Positions 43,624-52,667 of a stretch of DNA of 64,000 nt are shown here, piece by piece; position 1 is the first letter of the stretch; the number at the start of each line of letters is the position of its first letter. Both the position numbers and the translations under genes were made by a program. Origin of the DNA: an uncultured Carboxylicivirga sp. (lineage in GTDB: Bacteria > Bacteroidota > Bacteroidia > Bacteroidales > Marinilabiliaceae); the NCBI RefSeq assembly GCF_963668385.1, contig NZ_OY764327.1, forward strand, positions 2,232,001 to 2,296,000, in the 5' to 3' direction. The notes below the pieces were generated by a model. The model did not search any database and was not told where the DNA came from. It was given only the letters and a program-made list of their open reading frames with translations.

Positions 43624-44826
43624 TTATTTGGCTTGTGTTGCTAACAAACCTTGTTTCCAAACTTTTGTTGATTGATAATTAATTTCTTGAACTACAAAGA
43701 AAAATTTATTTTGCTCTACAGGCTTCCAAATTTCCAATTTTTGACCAGCGTATAAATTTCTCGTCTTCAATTTATTCCAGTACATAATATCGCTGATACG
43801 GCATAAGTGGTCAATGGCAATTTTATGAAAATATTCTCCTCGACCAACTATATGATAAATTTTTTCGCGACCTGATATATCACCAATCGGAATGATATTA
43901 ACAATTGGGCCATCTGCTTTTTCAAGATTTTTTTCTGCCCTTACAAAATTAACGATGTTTGATTTTGGTAAGAAAATTCGGGTGGGTACTCCATCATAAG
44001 GGATGTAATCTTTGACGAAAGAGGGATTTAACCATCTAATTATATCTATGGATGTTTGTGAAGCCTGACTAACCTGACTAAATGTTAGTGGTTTATTAAC
44101 GAAAACAGTATCAACATCTGAAAAGCTCATCAAAGGAGTATTTGCTTTTATTTCGTGACGGTTGTAATTATTCATCACATAATTAACAGCAATAAATGCA
44201 GGAACATAACTTTTTACTTCTGCAGGTAAATACGGTTGTAAATCCCAAAAATTGGTTTTACCACCTGAACGTTCAATTGCTTTTTGAACAACTCCAATTC
44301 CTCCATTGTAAGCCGCCAACGCTAATTGCCAATCGTTTAAGTTTTGATATAAATATCTTAGGTATTTACATGCTGCCTCGGTACTTTTTACCGGATCACA
44401 TCGTTCGTCAACATAAGTATCTACTTTAAGATCAAACATTTTAGAGGTGTGATACAGAAACTGCCAAAGTCCCATCGCTCCCGACTTTGATTTCGCTCTT
44501 GGATCTAAAGCCGATTCAACAATAGCCAAATACTTTAGCTCCAATGGTAAGTTGTATTTGGCTAAGTATTCTTCAAAAAGAGGGAAGTACATTTCAGTTC
44601 GCCCGATTATATTTGACAGATGATCGCGACGCTTAACGGTATATACTTCAATAAATGATTGAACCTGTGAGTTATAATCGAGATGAATAGATGTTTTTTG
44701 ATCCAGATTTTCCAATCTGTTCTGATACATCCATATTGGATAATGAGGTAAGGAAGTTTCTTCGCTTTTTTGAGCAGAAATAAGTTGAGAAACCATTATT
44801 AATATCAGCAAAACAGCCTTCTTCAT
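43624..44826 (-). CDS. MltD-type lytic transglycosylase with LysM
   Basis: A 400-residue exported enzyme that cleaves the peptidoglycan glycan chain. Signal peptide 1-19 (LISAQ). The SLT domain spans about 85-225, with catalytic Glu104 in YLAIVESALDPRA, then SGAMGLWQF and LALAAYNGG. A LysM-like peptidoglycan-binding repeat lies at about 325-375 (YHIVGRGEYFHKIAIDH and LYAGQKLEIWKP). Similar to MltD/DniR. It forms a minus-strand run with the DUF4837 gene 16 bp downstream. Confidence 0.9.
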   Translation of the reverse strand: MKKAVLLILIMVSQLISAQKSEETSLPHYPIWMYQNRLENLDQKTSIHLDYNSQVQSFIEVYTVKRRDHLSNIIGRTEMYFPLFEEYLAKYNLPLELKYLAIVESALDPRAKSKSGAMGLWQFLYHTSKMFDLKVDTYVDERCDPVKSTEAACKYLRYLYQNLNDWQLALAAYNGGIGVVQKAIERSGGKTNFWDLQPYLPAEVKSYVPAFIAVNYVMNNYNRHEIKANTPLMSFSDVDTVFVNKPLTFSQVSQASQTSIDIIRWLNPSFVKDYIPYDGVPTRIFLPKSNIVNFVRAEKNLEKADGPIVNIIPIGDISGREKIYHIVGRGEYFHKIAIDHLCRISDIMYWNKLKTRNLYAGQKLEIWKPVEQNKFFFVVQEINYQSTKVWKQGLLATQAK

Positions 44827-44866
44827 TATGCGTGCAGTGTTTGAAAGTGCATATTATTAAATATGC

Positions 44867-44895
44867 AAAAAGGCCAATCCTCAAAGAGGCGGCCT
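44867..44895 (-). terminator. intrinsic terminator after tatA
   Basis: On the minus strand AGGCC/GGCCT with an internal CCTC/GAGG stem, then a short T-run, beyond the tatA stop. Confidence 0.6.
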
Positions 44896-44917
44896 GATAT
44901 GTTTATTAAAACCTGAG

Positions 44918-45130
44918 TTACTCAGATTTATCTTCTTTATCTTTTTTGTCGGATGAATTATCAGAAGCGTCTTCGTTACGGGCTTTCTTAAATTCTTTCA
45001 TTCCCTGACCTAAACCTTTCATCAACTCAGGAATTTTGCGACCTCCAAATAGTAGTACTAAAGCTAATATAATCAGTATCCATTCAGGTCCGCCCGGAAG
45101 GGCCCAAAGCATAACGTAAGCTAGATTCAT
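44918..45130 (-). CDS. tatA: Sec-independent translocase protein TatA
   Basis: Pore-forming subunit of the twin-arginine translocase, which exports folded proteins. 70 residues: a single N-terminal membrane helix ([16 protein letters not shown], about 15-31), the hinge [16 protein letters not shown], an amphipathic helix, and a charged tail ([10 protein letters not shown]). The FGG-x-K-x-PEL motif is the family signature. No tatC is adjacent. It is followed by a terminator and preceded, 41 bp away, by rseP. Confidence 0.93.
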   Translation of the reverse strand: MNLAYVMLWALPGGPEWILIILALVLLFGGRKIPELMKGLGQGMKEFKKARNEDASDNSSDKKDKEDKSE

Positions 45131-45170
45131 TGTAAATTGTTTTTGTTATTACAAATTTAATCAATTGCCC

Positions 45171-46490
45171 TTACTTAGTGAACAATTTAAATATATCATT
45201 TCCGTTGGCAAACAACAGTAATCCTAACAATAGAATCATACCTGTTACCTGTGCATATTCCATGAATTTATCACCAGGTTTGCGACCCGTAACGATTTCA
45301 TAAAGTAAAAATAATACATGACCTCCATCTAATGCCGGAATAGGTAAAATATTCATAAAAGCAAGAATGACCGAAATTAATGCAGTGTTGCTCCAAAAAA
45401 TAAACCAGTTCCAATTAGATGGGAATAATTTACCCATTGCTCCAAAGCCACCAACTTGTTTTGCTCCTTCTTTTGTGAAGATAAGGCGCATTTGTTTTAC
45501 ATAGTTGATAAGTGTATCAAAACCCATTTTAATTCCTTTGGGGCAAGCTTCCCAAAAGCCATATTTGTGTCGTTTGATGTCTGCAAAGCCAGTTGCTCCA
45601 CCTGCATCAAATCCAATGGTACCATTGTCTGTTACCTGAGCATGCAAAGTAATTGGTTGTCCATTACGATAAATGCCCAATTCAATAGCTTTTCCCTTTT
45701 GATTTTGCATTACGTTTGTAAAATCATTGAAGAAAGCAGTTGATTCATTGTTAATACTAACAATGCTGTCACCTGCCAATAGTCCGGCTTCTGAAGCATT
45801 GGAGTTTTTCATGACCTCACCAACAACAACCGGCATTCTAACTCCTGCAAAATCTTTAACTTCGTTTTTTAAGTAGGTCTGATCGTACCCAGTAGGAATG
45901 TTTACAGTGATAATAACATCGCCTCGTTTTACAGTTAACGTTTTCGCATCTTCAAAAAGTATTAATCGTGCAATATCTCCACTTGATTCTACTTTAAAAT
46001 CATCAACTTTTAAAACGATGTCACCATCTTTAAGGCCTATCTGATGTCCAATTTCGTGATAATACAAACCATATTTGGCTGATTCAACTGGCATGTATGA
46101 TTCGCCCCAGGTATATAGAATCATCCAAAAAATAAATAATGCTGTGATGAAGTTAACAACTACACCACCAACCATAACCAATAATCGTTGCCAGGCTGGT
46201 TTTGATCTGAATTCCCATGGTTGAGCAGGCTGAGCCATGGCTTCTTTATCCATCGACTCGTCAATCATGCCGGCAATTTTAACGTATCCTCCTAATGGTA
46301 GCCAGCCAACGCCATATTCAGTTTCTCCTTTTTTAAACTTAAATAATGAAAACCATGGGTCGAAGAAAAGATAAAATTTCTCAACTCTGATTTTGAATAG
46401 TCGGGCAAAAAAGAAGTGACCAAACTCGTGCAAAATAACGAGAATGGAAAGACTCAAAATTAATTGTACGGCTTTTATAAAAATATCCAT
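45171..46490 (-). CDS. rseP: site-2 protease RseP
   Basis: An intramembrane zinc metalloprotease that cleaves anti-sigma factors or leftover signal peptides. 439 residues from the ATG at 46490; the frame is open to 46499 but the extra three residues add nothing. HEFGHFFFAR near residue 20 holds the zinc ligands. A later helix carries the DGGHVLFLLYE motif with the third ligand. Two PDZ domains lie in between (GLKDGDIVLKVDDF and GLLAGDSIVSINNES). Inner membrane. A TATATTTG -7 box lies just ahead. dxr is upstream on the same strand, the usual bacterial pairing. Confidence 0.94.
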   Translation of the reverse strand: MDIFIKAVQLILSLSILVILHEFGHFFFARLFKIRVEKFYLFFDPWFSLFKFKKGETEYGVGWLPLGGYVKIAGMIDESMDKEAMAQPAQPWEFRSKPAWQRLLVMVGGVVVNFITALFIFWMILYTWGESYMPVESAKYGLYYHEIGHQIGLKDGDIVLKVDDFKVESSGDIARLILFEDAKTLTVKRGDVIITVNIPTGYDQTYLKNEVKDFAGVRMPVVVGEVMKNSNASEAGLLAGDSIVSINNESTAFFNDFTNVMQNQKGKAIELGIYRNGQPITLHAQVTDNGTIGFDAGGATGFADIKRHKYGFWEACPKGIKMGFDTLINYVKQMRLIFTKEGAKQVGGFGAMGKLFPSNWNWFIFWSNTALISVILAFMNILPIPALDGGHVLFLLYEIVTGRKPGDKFMEYAQVTGMILLLGLLLFANGNDIFKLFTK

Positions 46491-46516
46491 TAATATCAAT
46501 TTTCGTAATTAGGCAA

Positions 46517-46524
46517 CAAATATA
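46517..46524 (-). promoter_or_regulatory. -7 element of rseP promoter
   Basis: TATATTTG on the minus strand, an exact TAnnTTTG match 26 bp before the rseP start. No -33 TTTG at ideal spacing. Confidence 0.5.
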
Positions 46525-46610
46525 TCTTTTTCTATTAATATGTGTTATATCTAATAAATAGGATTGTATGTTGATATATTGTTGAGCTAAATTAAATTAT
46601 GAACTTGTAA

Positions 46611-47771
46611 TTATTTTCTGTTTTTAATAATTTGAGTTGCTAACTCACGTGCTTCATTATTTGAATTCAGATAATCATCAAACGTTGGAGCATCAATAAA
46701 AGTTGACTTTTCCATAGTTTTTTCTATTATATCCGACATCTCAACAAAGCCAACTGTTTTATTAAGGAAGTTTTCAACGGCTATTTCGTTGGCTGCATTA
46801 AGTATACATGGCATGTTTCCTCCTTTTTCCATGGCTCCAAATGCTAAATCTAAGTTGCGGAAAACTTTGATATCAGCTTTTTCAAAAGTGAGAGATGGGT
46901 AGTCGAGGAAGTTAAAACGTTCGAAATTAACTTTTAAACGGGCTGGAAATGATAAAGCATATTGAATAGGCAAACGCATATCTGGTAATCCCATTTGTGC
47001 TTTCATTGATCCATCTTCGAATTGAACTAGTGAGTGAACAATAGATTGAGGATGAACTACTATATCAATTTGTTCGGGTTTCAAACCAAATAACCAGCGT
47101 GCTTCAATCGCTTCTAAACCTTTGTTCATTAACGAAGCACTATCGATTGTTATTTTATCGCCCATACTCCAGTTAGGATGATTTAAAGCCTGACAACGTG
47201 TTACTTTTCTTAGAAAGTTTACGTCTTTGCCTCTAAAAGGTCCACCAGACGCTGTTAAATATATTTTTTCGATTGGGTTGTGATATTCACCAACCAAGCA
47301 TTGAAAAATAGCCGAGTGTTCCGAGTCAACCGGTAGAATACTAACTTTATTATCTAAAGCCAGTTTTGTAATTAAATCGCCGGCAACCACTAATGTTTCT
47401 TTATTTGCAAGTGCTATTGTTTTGCCAGCTTCGATAGCTTTTACAGTAGGTAATAAACCTGCAAATCCTACCATTGCTGTTAATACAATATCAACCGACT
47501 CCATTTGTACCACCTGAGTAATTGCCTCTGCTCCTGCATATATTTTAATATCCTGATCGGCTAGGGCATCACTTACTAGTTTGTATTTTTCTTTGTTGGC
47601 AATTACAATTGTATTGGGCTGAAATTTTATAGCTTGTTCAATAAGTAGTTCTGCACTGTTGTTGGCAGTTAATACTTCAACTGAAAAATGATCGGGATGC
47701 TGTTCAATAACTTCGAGAGTTTGTTTACCAATGGACCCGGTCGATCCAAGAATCGCTATCTTTTTTAACAT
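46611..47771 (-). CDS. dxr: 1-deoxy-D-xylulose-5-phosphate reductoisomerase
   Basis: Second step of the MEP isoprenoid pathway: rearranges and reduces DXP to 2-C-methylerythritol-4-phosphate with NADPH. 386 residues; GSTGSIGKQTLEVI is the NADPH loop, VDSEHSAIFQCL and ASGGPFRGK bind substrate and metal, and SASLMNKGLEAIEA lines the active site. Normal length, cytoplasmic. Lies 25 bp after the M23 peptidase gene and 110 bp before rseP, whose own -7 box sits in that gap. Confidence 0.96.
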   Translation of the reverse strand: MLKKIAILGSTGSIGKQTLEVIEQHPDHFSVEVLTANNSAELLIEQAIKFQPNTIVIANKEKYKLVSDALADQDIKIYAGAEAITQVVQMESVDIVLTAMVGFAGLLPTVKAIEAGKTIALANKETLVVAGDLITKLALDNKVSILPVDSEHSAIFQCLVGEYHNPIEKIYLTASGGPFRGKDVNFLRKVTRCQALNHPNWSMGDKITIDSASLMNKGLEAIEARWLFGLKPEQIDIVVHPQSIVHSLVQFEDGSMKAQMGLPDMRLPIQYALSFPARLKVNFERFNFLDYPSLTFEKADIKVFRNLDLAFGAMEKGGNMPCILNAANEIAVENFLNKTVGFVEMSDIIEKTMEKSTFIDAPTFDDYLNSNNEARELATQIIKNRK

Positions 47772-47796
47772 CTATCTCTTATCTTTCTTTTAATCT

Positions 47797-48681
47797 TTAT
47801 TCGAACGAAATGTATTGTTCTGCATCAATTGCTACCCCGTTGTACCAGAGTTCAAAATGTAAGTGAGGACCAGTGGTTAACTCCCCTGAATTTCCCACAT
47901 CAGCAATAGCTTCTCCTGCTTGAACTCTGTCGCCCATACTTTTTAATAATCGTTCGTTGTGTTTATATATCGAAATGAGGTTGTGTGTGTGTTGAACGGT
48001 GATTACATAACCAGTTTCAACTGTCCAACCGGTAAAAATTACCGTTCCGTTTAAAACTGAACTTACACGTGCCCCCTCTTTTGCAACTATATCTACTCCG
48101 TAGTGTCCAGCCGATTCACCGAATTTATTAACAACTACACCCTTAAGAGGTGCAAATAAAAAGCGATGTTCTAATTCTAATTTATTAGTACCCGTTTCAA
48201 AAGCAGACAAGTTGAATTTTTCTTCTTGTTCAATTTGTTCTCTAAAAATGGAATCTTCTTCGGATTTTTTAAATGAGATATTGTTATTGTTGTTTTTGAA
48301 TGAGTTGGTACTATCAATGTCTTCTGCAGTGGCACCTTCTGGAAGTTCACCCGACATGATTGCTCTTATATCGCGAAAAAATTTGTCTCGTCTTTCTATT
48401 TCCATAATAAGACTATCAACGCGTTGTCTGTTTTGGATAATTAATCGACGTTCTTGCCCCGAAGGATAACCAGGAATGTATTCACGTAGGCCTGTAAATG
48501 CTATAAGATATATGACAAAAATAATGAGCAGAATAGATGAAAAACCAATAGAAATAAATACGTTGAGCCTTGAAAGCCGCATCCCAAAGACTTCTTCGTA
48601 TGTTTGTTCATTAAAAACTGCTAATCGATACTTGTGCTTAAGTCTTTCAACAAGTGTTTTGTTTTTCTCTGTTTTTGCCAT
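47797..48681 (-). CDS. M23 family cell-wall endopeptidase
   Basis: A 294-residue inner-membrane-anchored peptidase. A cytoplasmic basic N-terminus, one membrane helix (about 44-65), a coiled-coil-like region, then the LytM/M23 domain (about 185-290) with the zinc ligands in HYGVDIVAK and HLHFELWYNG. It cuts peptidoglycan cross-links or activates other hydrolases. The start is at 48681 (MAKTEKNK); a longer frame to 48711 would start inside the -7 box found there. It is followed by dxr on the same strand. Confidence 0.9.
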   Translation of the reverse strand: MAKTEKNKTLVERLKHKYRLAVFNEQTYEEVFGMRLSRLNVFISIGFSSILLIIFVIYLIAFTGLREYIPGYPSGQERRLIIQNRQRVDSLIMEIERRDKFFRDIRAIMSGELPEGATAEDIDSTNSFKNNNNNISFKKSEEDSIFREQIEQEEKFNLSAFETGTNKLELEHRFLFAPLKGVVVNKFGESAGHYGVDIVAKEGARVSSVLNGTVIFTGWTVETGYVITVQHTHNLISIYKHNERLLKSMGDRVQAGEAIADVGNSGELTTGPHLHFELWYNGVAIDAEQYISFE

Positions 48682-48708
48682 TGATAGGTGAAGATTTTTC
48701 AACGAAAA

Positions 48709-48716
48709 CAAAGGTA
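48709..48716 (-). promoter_or_regulatory. -7 element upstream of M23 peptidase
   Basis: TACCTTTG on the minus strand, matching TAnnTTTG, 27 bp before the chosen start. This decides the start in favour of 48681 instead of 48711. Confidence 0.5.
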
Positions 48717-48945
48717 AAAAAACTAAGTTATTATGCAGGTAAATTCTTTTATACTTTGCCGCATCGGAATGTTAAAAAAAAAATATTAGTCCAATAAATT
48801 CATGATCTGAAGCTAAATAAAATTGACTTTGATTCATTTTTGGCACACCAATATTAGCTTTCATCCATGTGTATATTCATTCATCTATTATAATTATAGC
48901 TTTTGTCGGTTGTAATTTATAACTCATGGAAAAGCTTTATTATCA

Positions 48946-48977
48946 TTTGGTAGGAAGCTATGTGCCGCGTACTTTTA
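48946..48977 (+). promoter_or_regulatory. promoter of small gene at 49036
   Basis: TTTG (48946-48949), 20 bases, TACTTTTA (48970-48977), one base off the -7 consensus. The remainder of the 354 bp between the two divergent genes shows no gene. Confidence 0.55.
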
Positions 48978-49035
48978 CAATCAGGAAAACAGCAAAATAA
49001 GCGGACGGTAAACTAAACGCTAAAAGGAAAGAAAA

Positions 49036-49248
49036 ATGGTTGAATTGATTACAGCATTAGGAGAGATTAGAACTCACTCAAAAGTGATAAGTATTGATTT
49101 TCCAAAAAGAAACGAGTTGCAAATTTCGTTTGTTGATACATTTGCAGATCTTGTAATACCTATCACTCGCGATATGGATAGTAATTTATTGATAGGTATA
49201 TTTTATAATTATTTAAACCTTCCAGAAAGCAAACTAGCACGCGCATAA
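49036..49248 (+). CDS. small hypothetical protein
   Basis: A 70-residue soluble protein with beta strands (SKVISIDFPKRNELQISFVD) and a helical C-terminus (LLIGIFYNYLNLPE). No signal peptide or known motif. The size, a fair promoter 60 bp upstream, an AAAGGAAAGAAAA leader and a weak downstream hairpin support it as real. I do not recognise the family. It precedes the sensor kinase on the same strand by about 270 bp, too far to assume an operon. Confidence 0.65.
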   Translation: MVELITALGEIRTHSKVISIDFPKRNELQISFVDTFADLVIPITRDMDSNLLIGIFYNYLNLPESKLARA

Positions 49249-49275
49249 GTTTATTCTATAATATGTTTTTGAACG

Positions 49276-49303
49276 GCGAAAGGTTTTTTAATAAATCTTT
49301 CGC
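49276..49303 (+). terminator. possible intrinsic terminator
   Basis: GCGAAAG/CTTTCGC stem around a T-rich loop, then a weak T-run, 28 bp after the small gene's stop. Confidence 0.5.
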
Positions 49304-49517
49304 TGATTAATTTTAAGCATATTCATGTCGAAATATAATATCTGATATTTGTGATTGATGGTTATTTGCTCCCTGTTTGTGGAAACATATGCAACTTATA
49401 TCAAACAAGAGTCACATTTACTATTAGTAATCAGTTATACAACTAAAAGTATCTATGACTAATCAAAATTACTATTTGTAAGTGTGTATTTTACCTAATT
49501 TTAGTTGGTATTAAGAA

Positions 49518-50939
49518 ATGTTCATGAATTGGAAGAAGATTTTTGCAAAAAGAATAGATAACACAAAACTGCTTAAACAATTTAAAAAGTTTGAGCCTGC
49601 TGTGTTTGAGTTGTTTTCACAAGGTAACCATTGTGTTGGTAACGATTATTTTCGTTTTATTGGGCAAAAATTATGTGATCTAACTTCAGCTGATTATATA
49701 ATGATTGGTAAATACAATAAAATATCAAATTCGATTGAATCATTTGTTAATTGTAATAAAGATACCTTTTTCGATAATATTACATATCCTTTAGAAGGAA
49801 CCCCTTGTAAAGATGTTGTTGGTAAGAAATCGCACTACATAACCAAGGCAGCATGGGAACATTTTCCACTTAATAGTCCCATAATGGATAGAGAAGCAGA
49901 GGGCTATGTTGGTGTTCCTCTTTTTAGTTCAAATCATGAACCGATTGGAATTGTAGTTGCACTGTTTAAAAACCCCATAGAAAAATTATATCAAACGATT
50001 GAGTCATTACTACTTTTATTTACACCACGCTTAGGAACAGAAATGGAACATTTGCAAGCGAGAGAAGAAATTAAAAAGCGTAATGCCGAGTTGGAAATAA
50101 TGCATCGTACTCTGAAGGATAAAAATAAGAAATTAGACTATTCGGTTGATGAGTTGCGAAAAGCACAATTAAAATCAAAAGAATACGATCAGTTAAAATC
50201 TACGTTTTTAGCTAATTTGAGCCACGAAATAAGGACTCCAATGAACGTAATTCTTGGTTTTTTGGAACTTTTAAGGTCAAGTTCCATTACTGTTGAAGAA
50301 CGTGAAGAATATATTGATATTATCAACTTTAATGGCTTGCAATTATTAAAAGTAATGGATGATTTAATTGATATTTCTAAATTACAAACCCGACTAATGC
50401 AAGGGGAGTATAGTAAAATATCATTAAATGATTTTATGTTTCAGTTGGAAGCGAATTTTAAAGAGCAGGCTGGAATGATCAAGAAAGAAGTAAATATTCA
50501 TCTTTCAAATGAGTTGGAGGATGGTAAAGATATCATAGTATCAGATGAAGAAGCTCTTGCAAAAACCTTAAGACATTTAATGGACAATGCTCTGAAGTTT
50601 ACAAAAGATGGAGGTAATATCTTTTTGGGATATGAGGTTACAGATGATAAATTATTGTTTTTTGTAAAAGATGATGGTATTGGAGTACAGGAAGGGCAGG
50701 AGAGTTTGATTTTTGATATGTTTCGTCAGGGGCAAGGTAGCATGAGTCGCCAATTTGGTGGAAATGGGTTAGGTTTAGCTATTTCTAAAAAGTTTGTAGA
50801 AACTCTAGGAGGTGCAATTTGGTTGGATAATCAATATAAAGATGGGGCTAAATTCTTGTTTACCATTCCTTATGATTCATCGATAAAAAAAAATGATATG
50901 CATTTTAGAACGCAGCCATTAGCAAACCAATATCTTTAA
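49518..50939 (+). CDS. GAF-domain sensor histidine kinase
   Basis: A 473-residue cytoplasmic kinase without membrane segments. Residues about 30-180 are a GAF domain that may sense a small ligand or redox state. Residues 180-225 are a coiled coil. The HisKA domain has phosphoacceptor His236 in LANLSHEIRTPMN. About 340-460 is the ATPase domain with N-box DNALKFTKDGG, G1 KDDGIGV and G2 GNGLGLAISKKF. A hybrid receiver is absent, so it needs a separate response regulator. Its last 35 bp overlap, tail to tail, the alanine dehydrogenase gene. The NtrC-type regulator at 57829 is a possible but unproven partner. Confidence 0.88.
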   Translation: MFMNWKKIFAKRIDNTKLLKQFKKFEPAVFELFSQGNHCVGNDYFRFIGQKLCDLTSADYIMIGKYNKISNSIESFVNCNKDTFFDNITYPLEGTPCKDVVGKKSHYITKAAWEHFPLNSPIMDREAEGYVGVPLFSSNHEPIGIVVALFKNPIEKLYQTIESLLLLFTPRLGTEMEHLQAREEIKKRNAELEIMHRTLKDKNKKLDYSVDELRKAQLKSKEYDQLKSTFLANLSHEIRTPMNVILGFLELLRSSSITVEEREEYIDIINFNGLQLLKVMDDLIDISKLQTRLMQGEYSKISLNDFMFQLEANFKEQAGMIKKEVNIHLSNELEDGKDIIVSDEEALAKTLRHLMDNALKFTKDGGNIFLGYEVTDDKLLFFVKDDGIGVQEGQESLIFDMFRQGQGSMSRQFGGNGLGLAISKKFVETLGGAIWLDNQYKDGAKFLFTIPYDSSIKKNDMHFRTQPLANQYL

Positions 50940-52116
50940 ATGGTAAGTTAAATTTATTAGCAATAAGATTGTTGGTTAGTATACCATTAAATAAGTAAAC
51001 TCCATGGCTTAGTCCAATATCTTCTTTTATAAGGGACCTAATCCCCCCTGATTCTCCAATATTTAATAAAATAGGAGCAAAAATATTACTCAATGCTATT
51101 GATGAAGTTCTAGAAACTCTTGATGCTATATTGGGAACGCAATAGTGAATTACACCATGTTTATGGAATATGGGACGATCGAAGTTGGTGCATTTACTGG
51201 TTTCGATACACCCGCCTTGATCCATGCTTAAATCAATAATAATTGATCCGGATTTCATTTGTGAAACCTGATCTTCAGTTACCATAAAAGTATGCCCTGC
51301 TTGTAAATATCTCAAGCTACCTATTAGAGCATCGGCACTTTGCATGGCTTTAGTAACGGCCGGAGGATGAAGAACAGATGTGAAAATACGTTGACCAAGA
51401 TTTCGTTCTAATATTCTTAGTTGATGAAAAGAATTATCAAATACTTTAACAGAAGCACCTAGTCCAATAGCTGCTCGGGCAGCAAATTCTCCTGCAGTGC
51501 CAGCTCCTAAAATAACAACTTCTGTTGGTGAAATTCCAGTAATACCCCCTAGTAAAACTCCTTTTCCATTGTGGGCTTTACTCAAATATTCGCTGGCAAT
51601 CATAACAGATGCTGCTCCTTCAATTTCGCTCATACTACGAATAATGGGATAACAGTCATTGTCATCTTTTAGTAATTCATAACCAATAGCAATAATCTTT
51701 TTCTCCATCATTCTTTGGATAGATTCTCTGCTTTGGTTATTAAGATATATTAAGGAAAAAACAACCTGTCCGGCTTTCATTAACTCTATTTCTTCAGCAT
51801 TAGGGGCTGAAATTTTTAGAATAATGTCGGCAGAAAAAACTTCTGTTTTCTTTACTATTTTAGCTCCACACTCCGAAAAATCATGATCGAAATAGTGAGC
51901 TCTGTCACCAGCTCCGGCTTCAAATAAAACAGTATGTCCATTGGCAGATAGTAACTCAACACCTTGCGGCGTTAGAGGAACACGATTTTCATAAAAAGAA
52001 TAATCCTTAGGTATTCCAATAGTAACCCTTTTCTTTCTCTTACCCGTCTCAAGCATTTCTTCACGCGGAAGAAGATGCGTTTGTCCCATCAAGGAATAAG
52101 GTTTGTTTTCGCCCAT
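50905..52116 (-). CDS. alanine dehydrogenase-family protein
   Basis: A 403-residue NAD-dependent enzyme of the alanine dehydrogenase/PNT family (alanine to pyruvate and ammonia). The N-terminal catalytic domain starts with IGIPKDYSFYENRVPLTPQGV; the Rossmann core has EVVILGAGTAGEFAARAAIGLGASVKVFD. The C-terminal blocks HYCVPNIASRVSRTSSIAL belong to the family. It is longer than the 370-residue norm because of about 25 extra N-terminal residues. It overlaps the histidine kinase gene by 35 bp at the 3' ends. Upstream on the same strand are tsaE and porX. Confidence 0.85.
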   Translation of the reverse strand: MGENKPYSLMGQTHLLPREEMLETGKRKKRVTIGIPKDYSFYENRVPLTPQGVELLSANGHTVLFEAGAGDRAHYFDHDFSECGAKIVKKTEVFSADIILKISAPNAEEIELMKAGQVVFSLIYLNNQSRESIQRMMEKKIIAIGYELLKDDNDCYPIIRSMSEIEGAASVMIASEYLSKAHNGKGVLLGGITGISPTEVVILGAGTAGEFAARAAIGLGASVKVFDNSFHQLRILERNLGQRIFTSVLHPPAVTKAMQSADALIGSLRYLQAGHTFMVTEDQVSQMKSGSIIIDLSMDQGGCIETSKCTNFDRPIFHKHGVIHYCVPNIASRVSRTSSIALSNIFAPILLNIGESGGIRSLIKEDIGLSHGVYLFNGILTNNLIANKFNLPFKDIGLLMAAF

Positions 52117-52193
52117 GATTAATACTTTATCACCTATTTAATGACCAATCGAACGAGGTTCAAGATAGCAAAAAAGATTAATTTCAGAAAAAG

Positions 52194-52616
52194 TTATTGC
52201 TTTTCAACAGTAAGTTTACGTCTTCCATCAATTTCTTCAGTTATATGTAGATCAAGTCTACCTGGAGGAAGTAAAGAAGCAATCTTTTCAGGCCATTCAA
52301 TCATGCAATAATTTCCCGAATATAAGTAATCTTCGTAGCCCATATCGTACGCTTCCTCTTCTTCTTTTAATCGGTAAAAATCGAAGTGGTATACAATCTC
52401 ATCATTGGCATCGTGATATTCGTTAACGATAGCAAAACTAGGGCTGTTAACGGTATCCTCAATATTTAAAGCTCTACAAAGAGCTTTTATAAAAGTAGTT
52501 TTACCAACTCCCATTTCGCCATAAAAGGCAACTACTTTCTCGTTAGCATAGTGTGCTAAAAAATCTTTGGCTACCTGATCGATATGCTCTAATGAATCAA
52601 TGTAAAATGTATCCAT
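52194..52616 (-). CDS. tsaE: tRNA t6A synthesis ATPase TsaE
   Basis: ATPase needed with TsaB and TsaD to make threonylcarbamoyladenosine at position 37 of ANN-decoding tRNAs. 140 residues; the Walker A motif GEMGVGKTTF lies at 33-42, VNSPSFAIVNEY is the switch region, and YHFDFYRL and MIEWPEKI are family blocks. Cytoplasmic. A TATTTTTG -7 box lies just upstream. Neighbours porX and the alanine dehydrogenase are not related in pathway. Confidence 0.95.
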   Translation of the reverse strand: MDTFYIDSLEHIDQVAKDFLAHYANEKVVAFYGEMGVGKTTFIKALCRALNIEDTVNSPSFAIVNEYHDANDEIVYHFDFYRLKEEEEAYDMGYEDYLYSGNYCMIEWPEKIASLLPPGRLDLHITEEIDGRRKLTVEKQ

Positions 52617-52633
52617 ATCTTATTATTAGACTG

Positions 52634-52641
52634 CAAAAATA
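52634..52641 (-). promoter_or_regulatory. -7 element of tsaE promoter
   Basis: TATTTTTG on the minus strand (TAnnTTTG), 17 bp before the tsaE start, between porX and tsaE. The -33 box is unclear. Confidence 0.45.
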
Positions 52642-52667
52642 AGTTTTGAAAACGAATTTATCATTAA

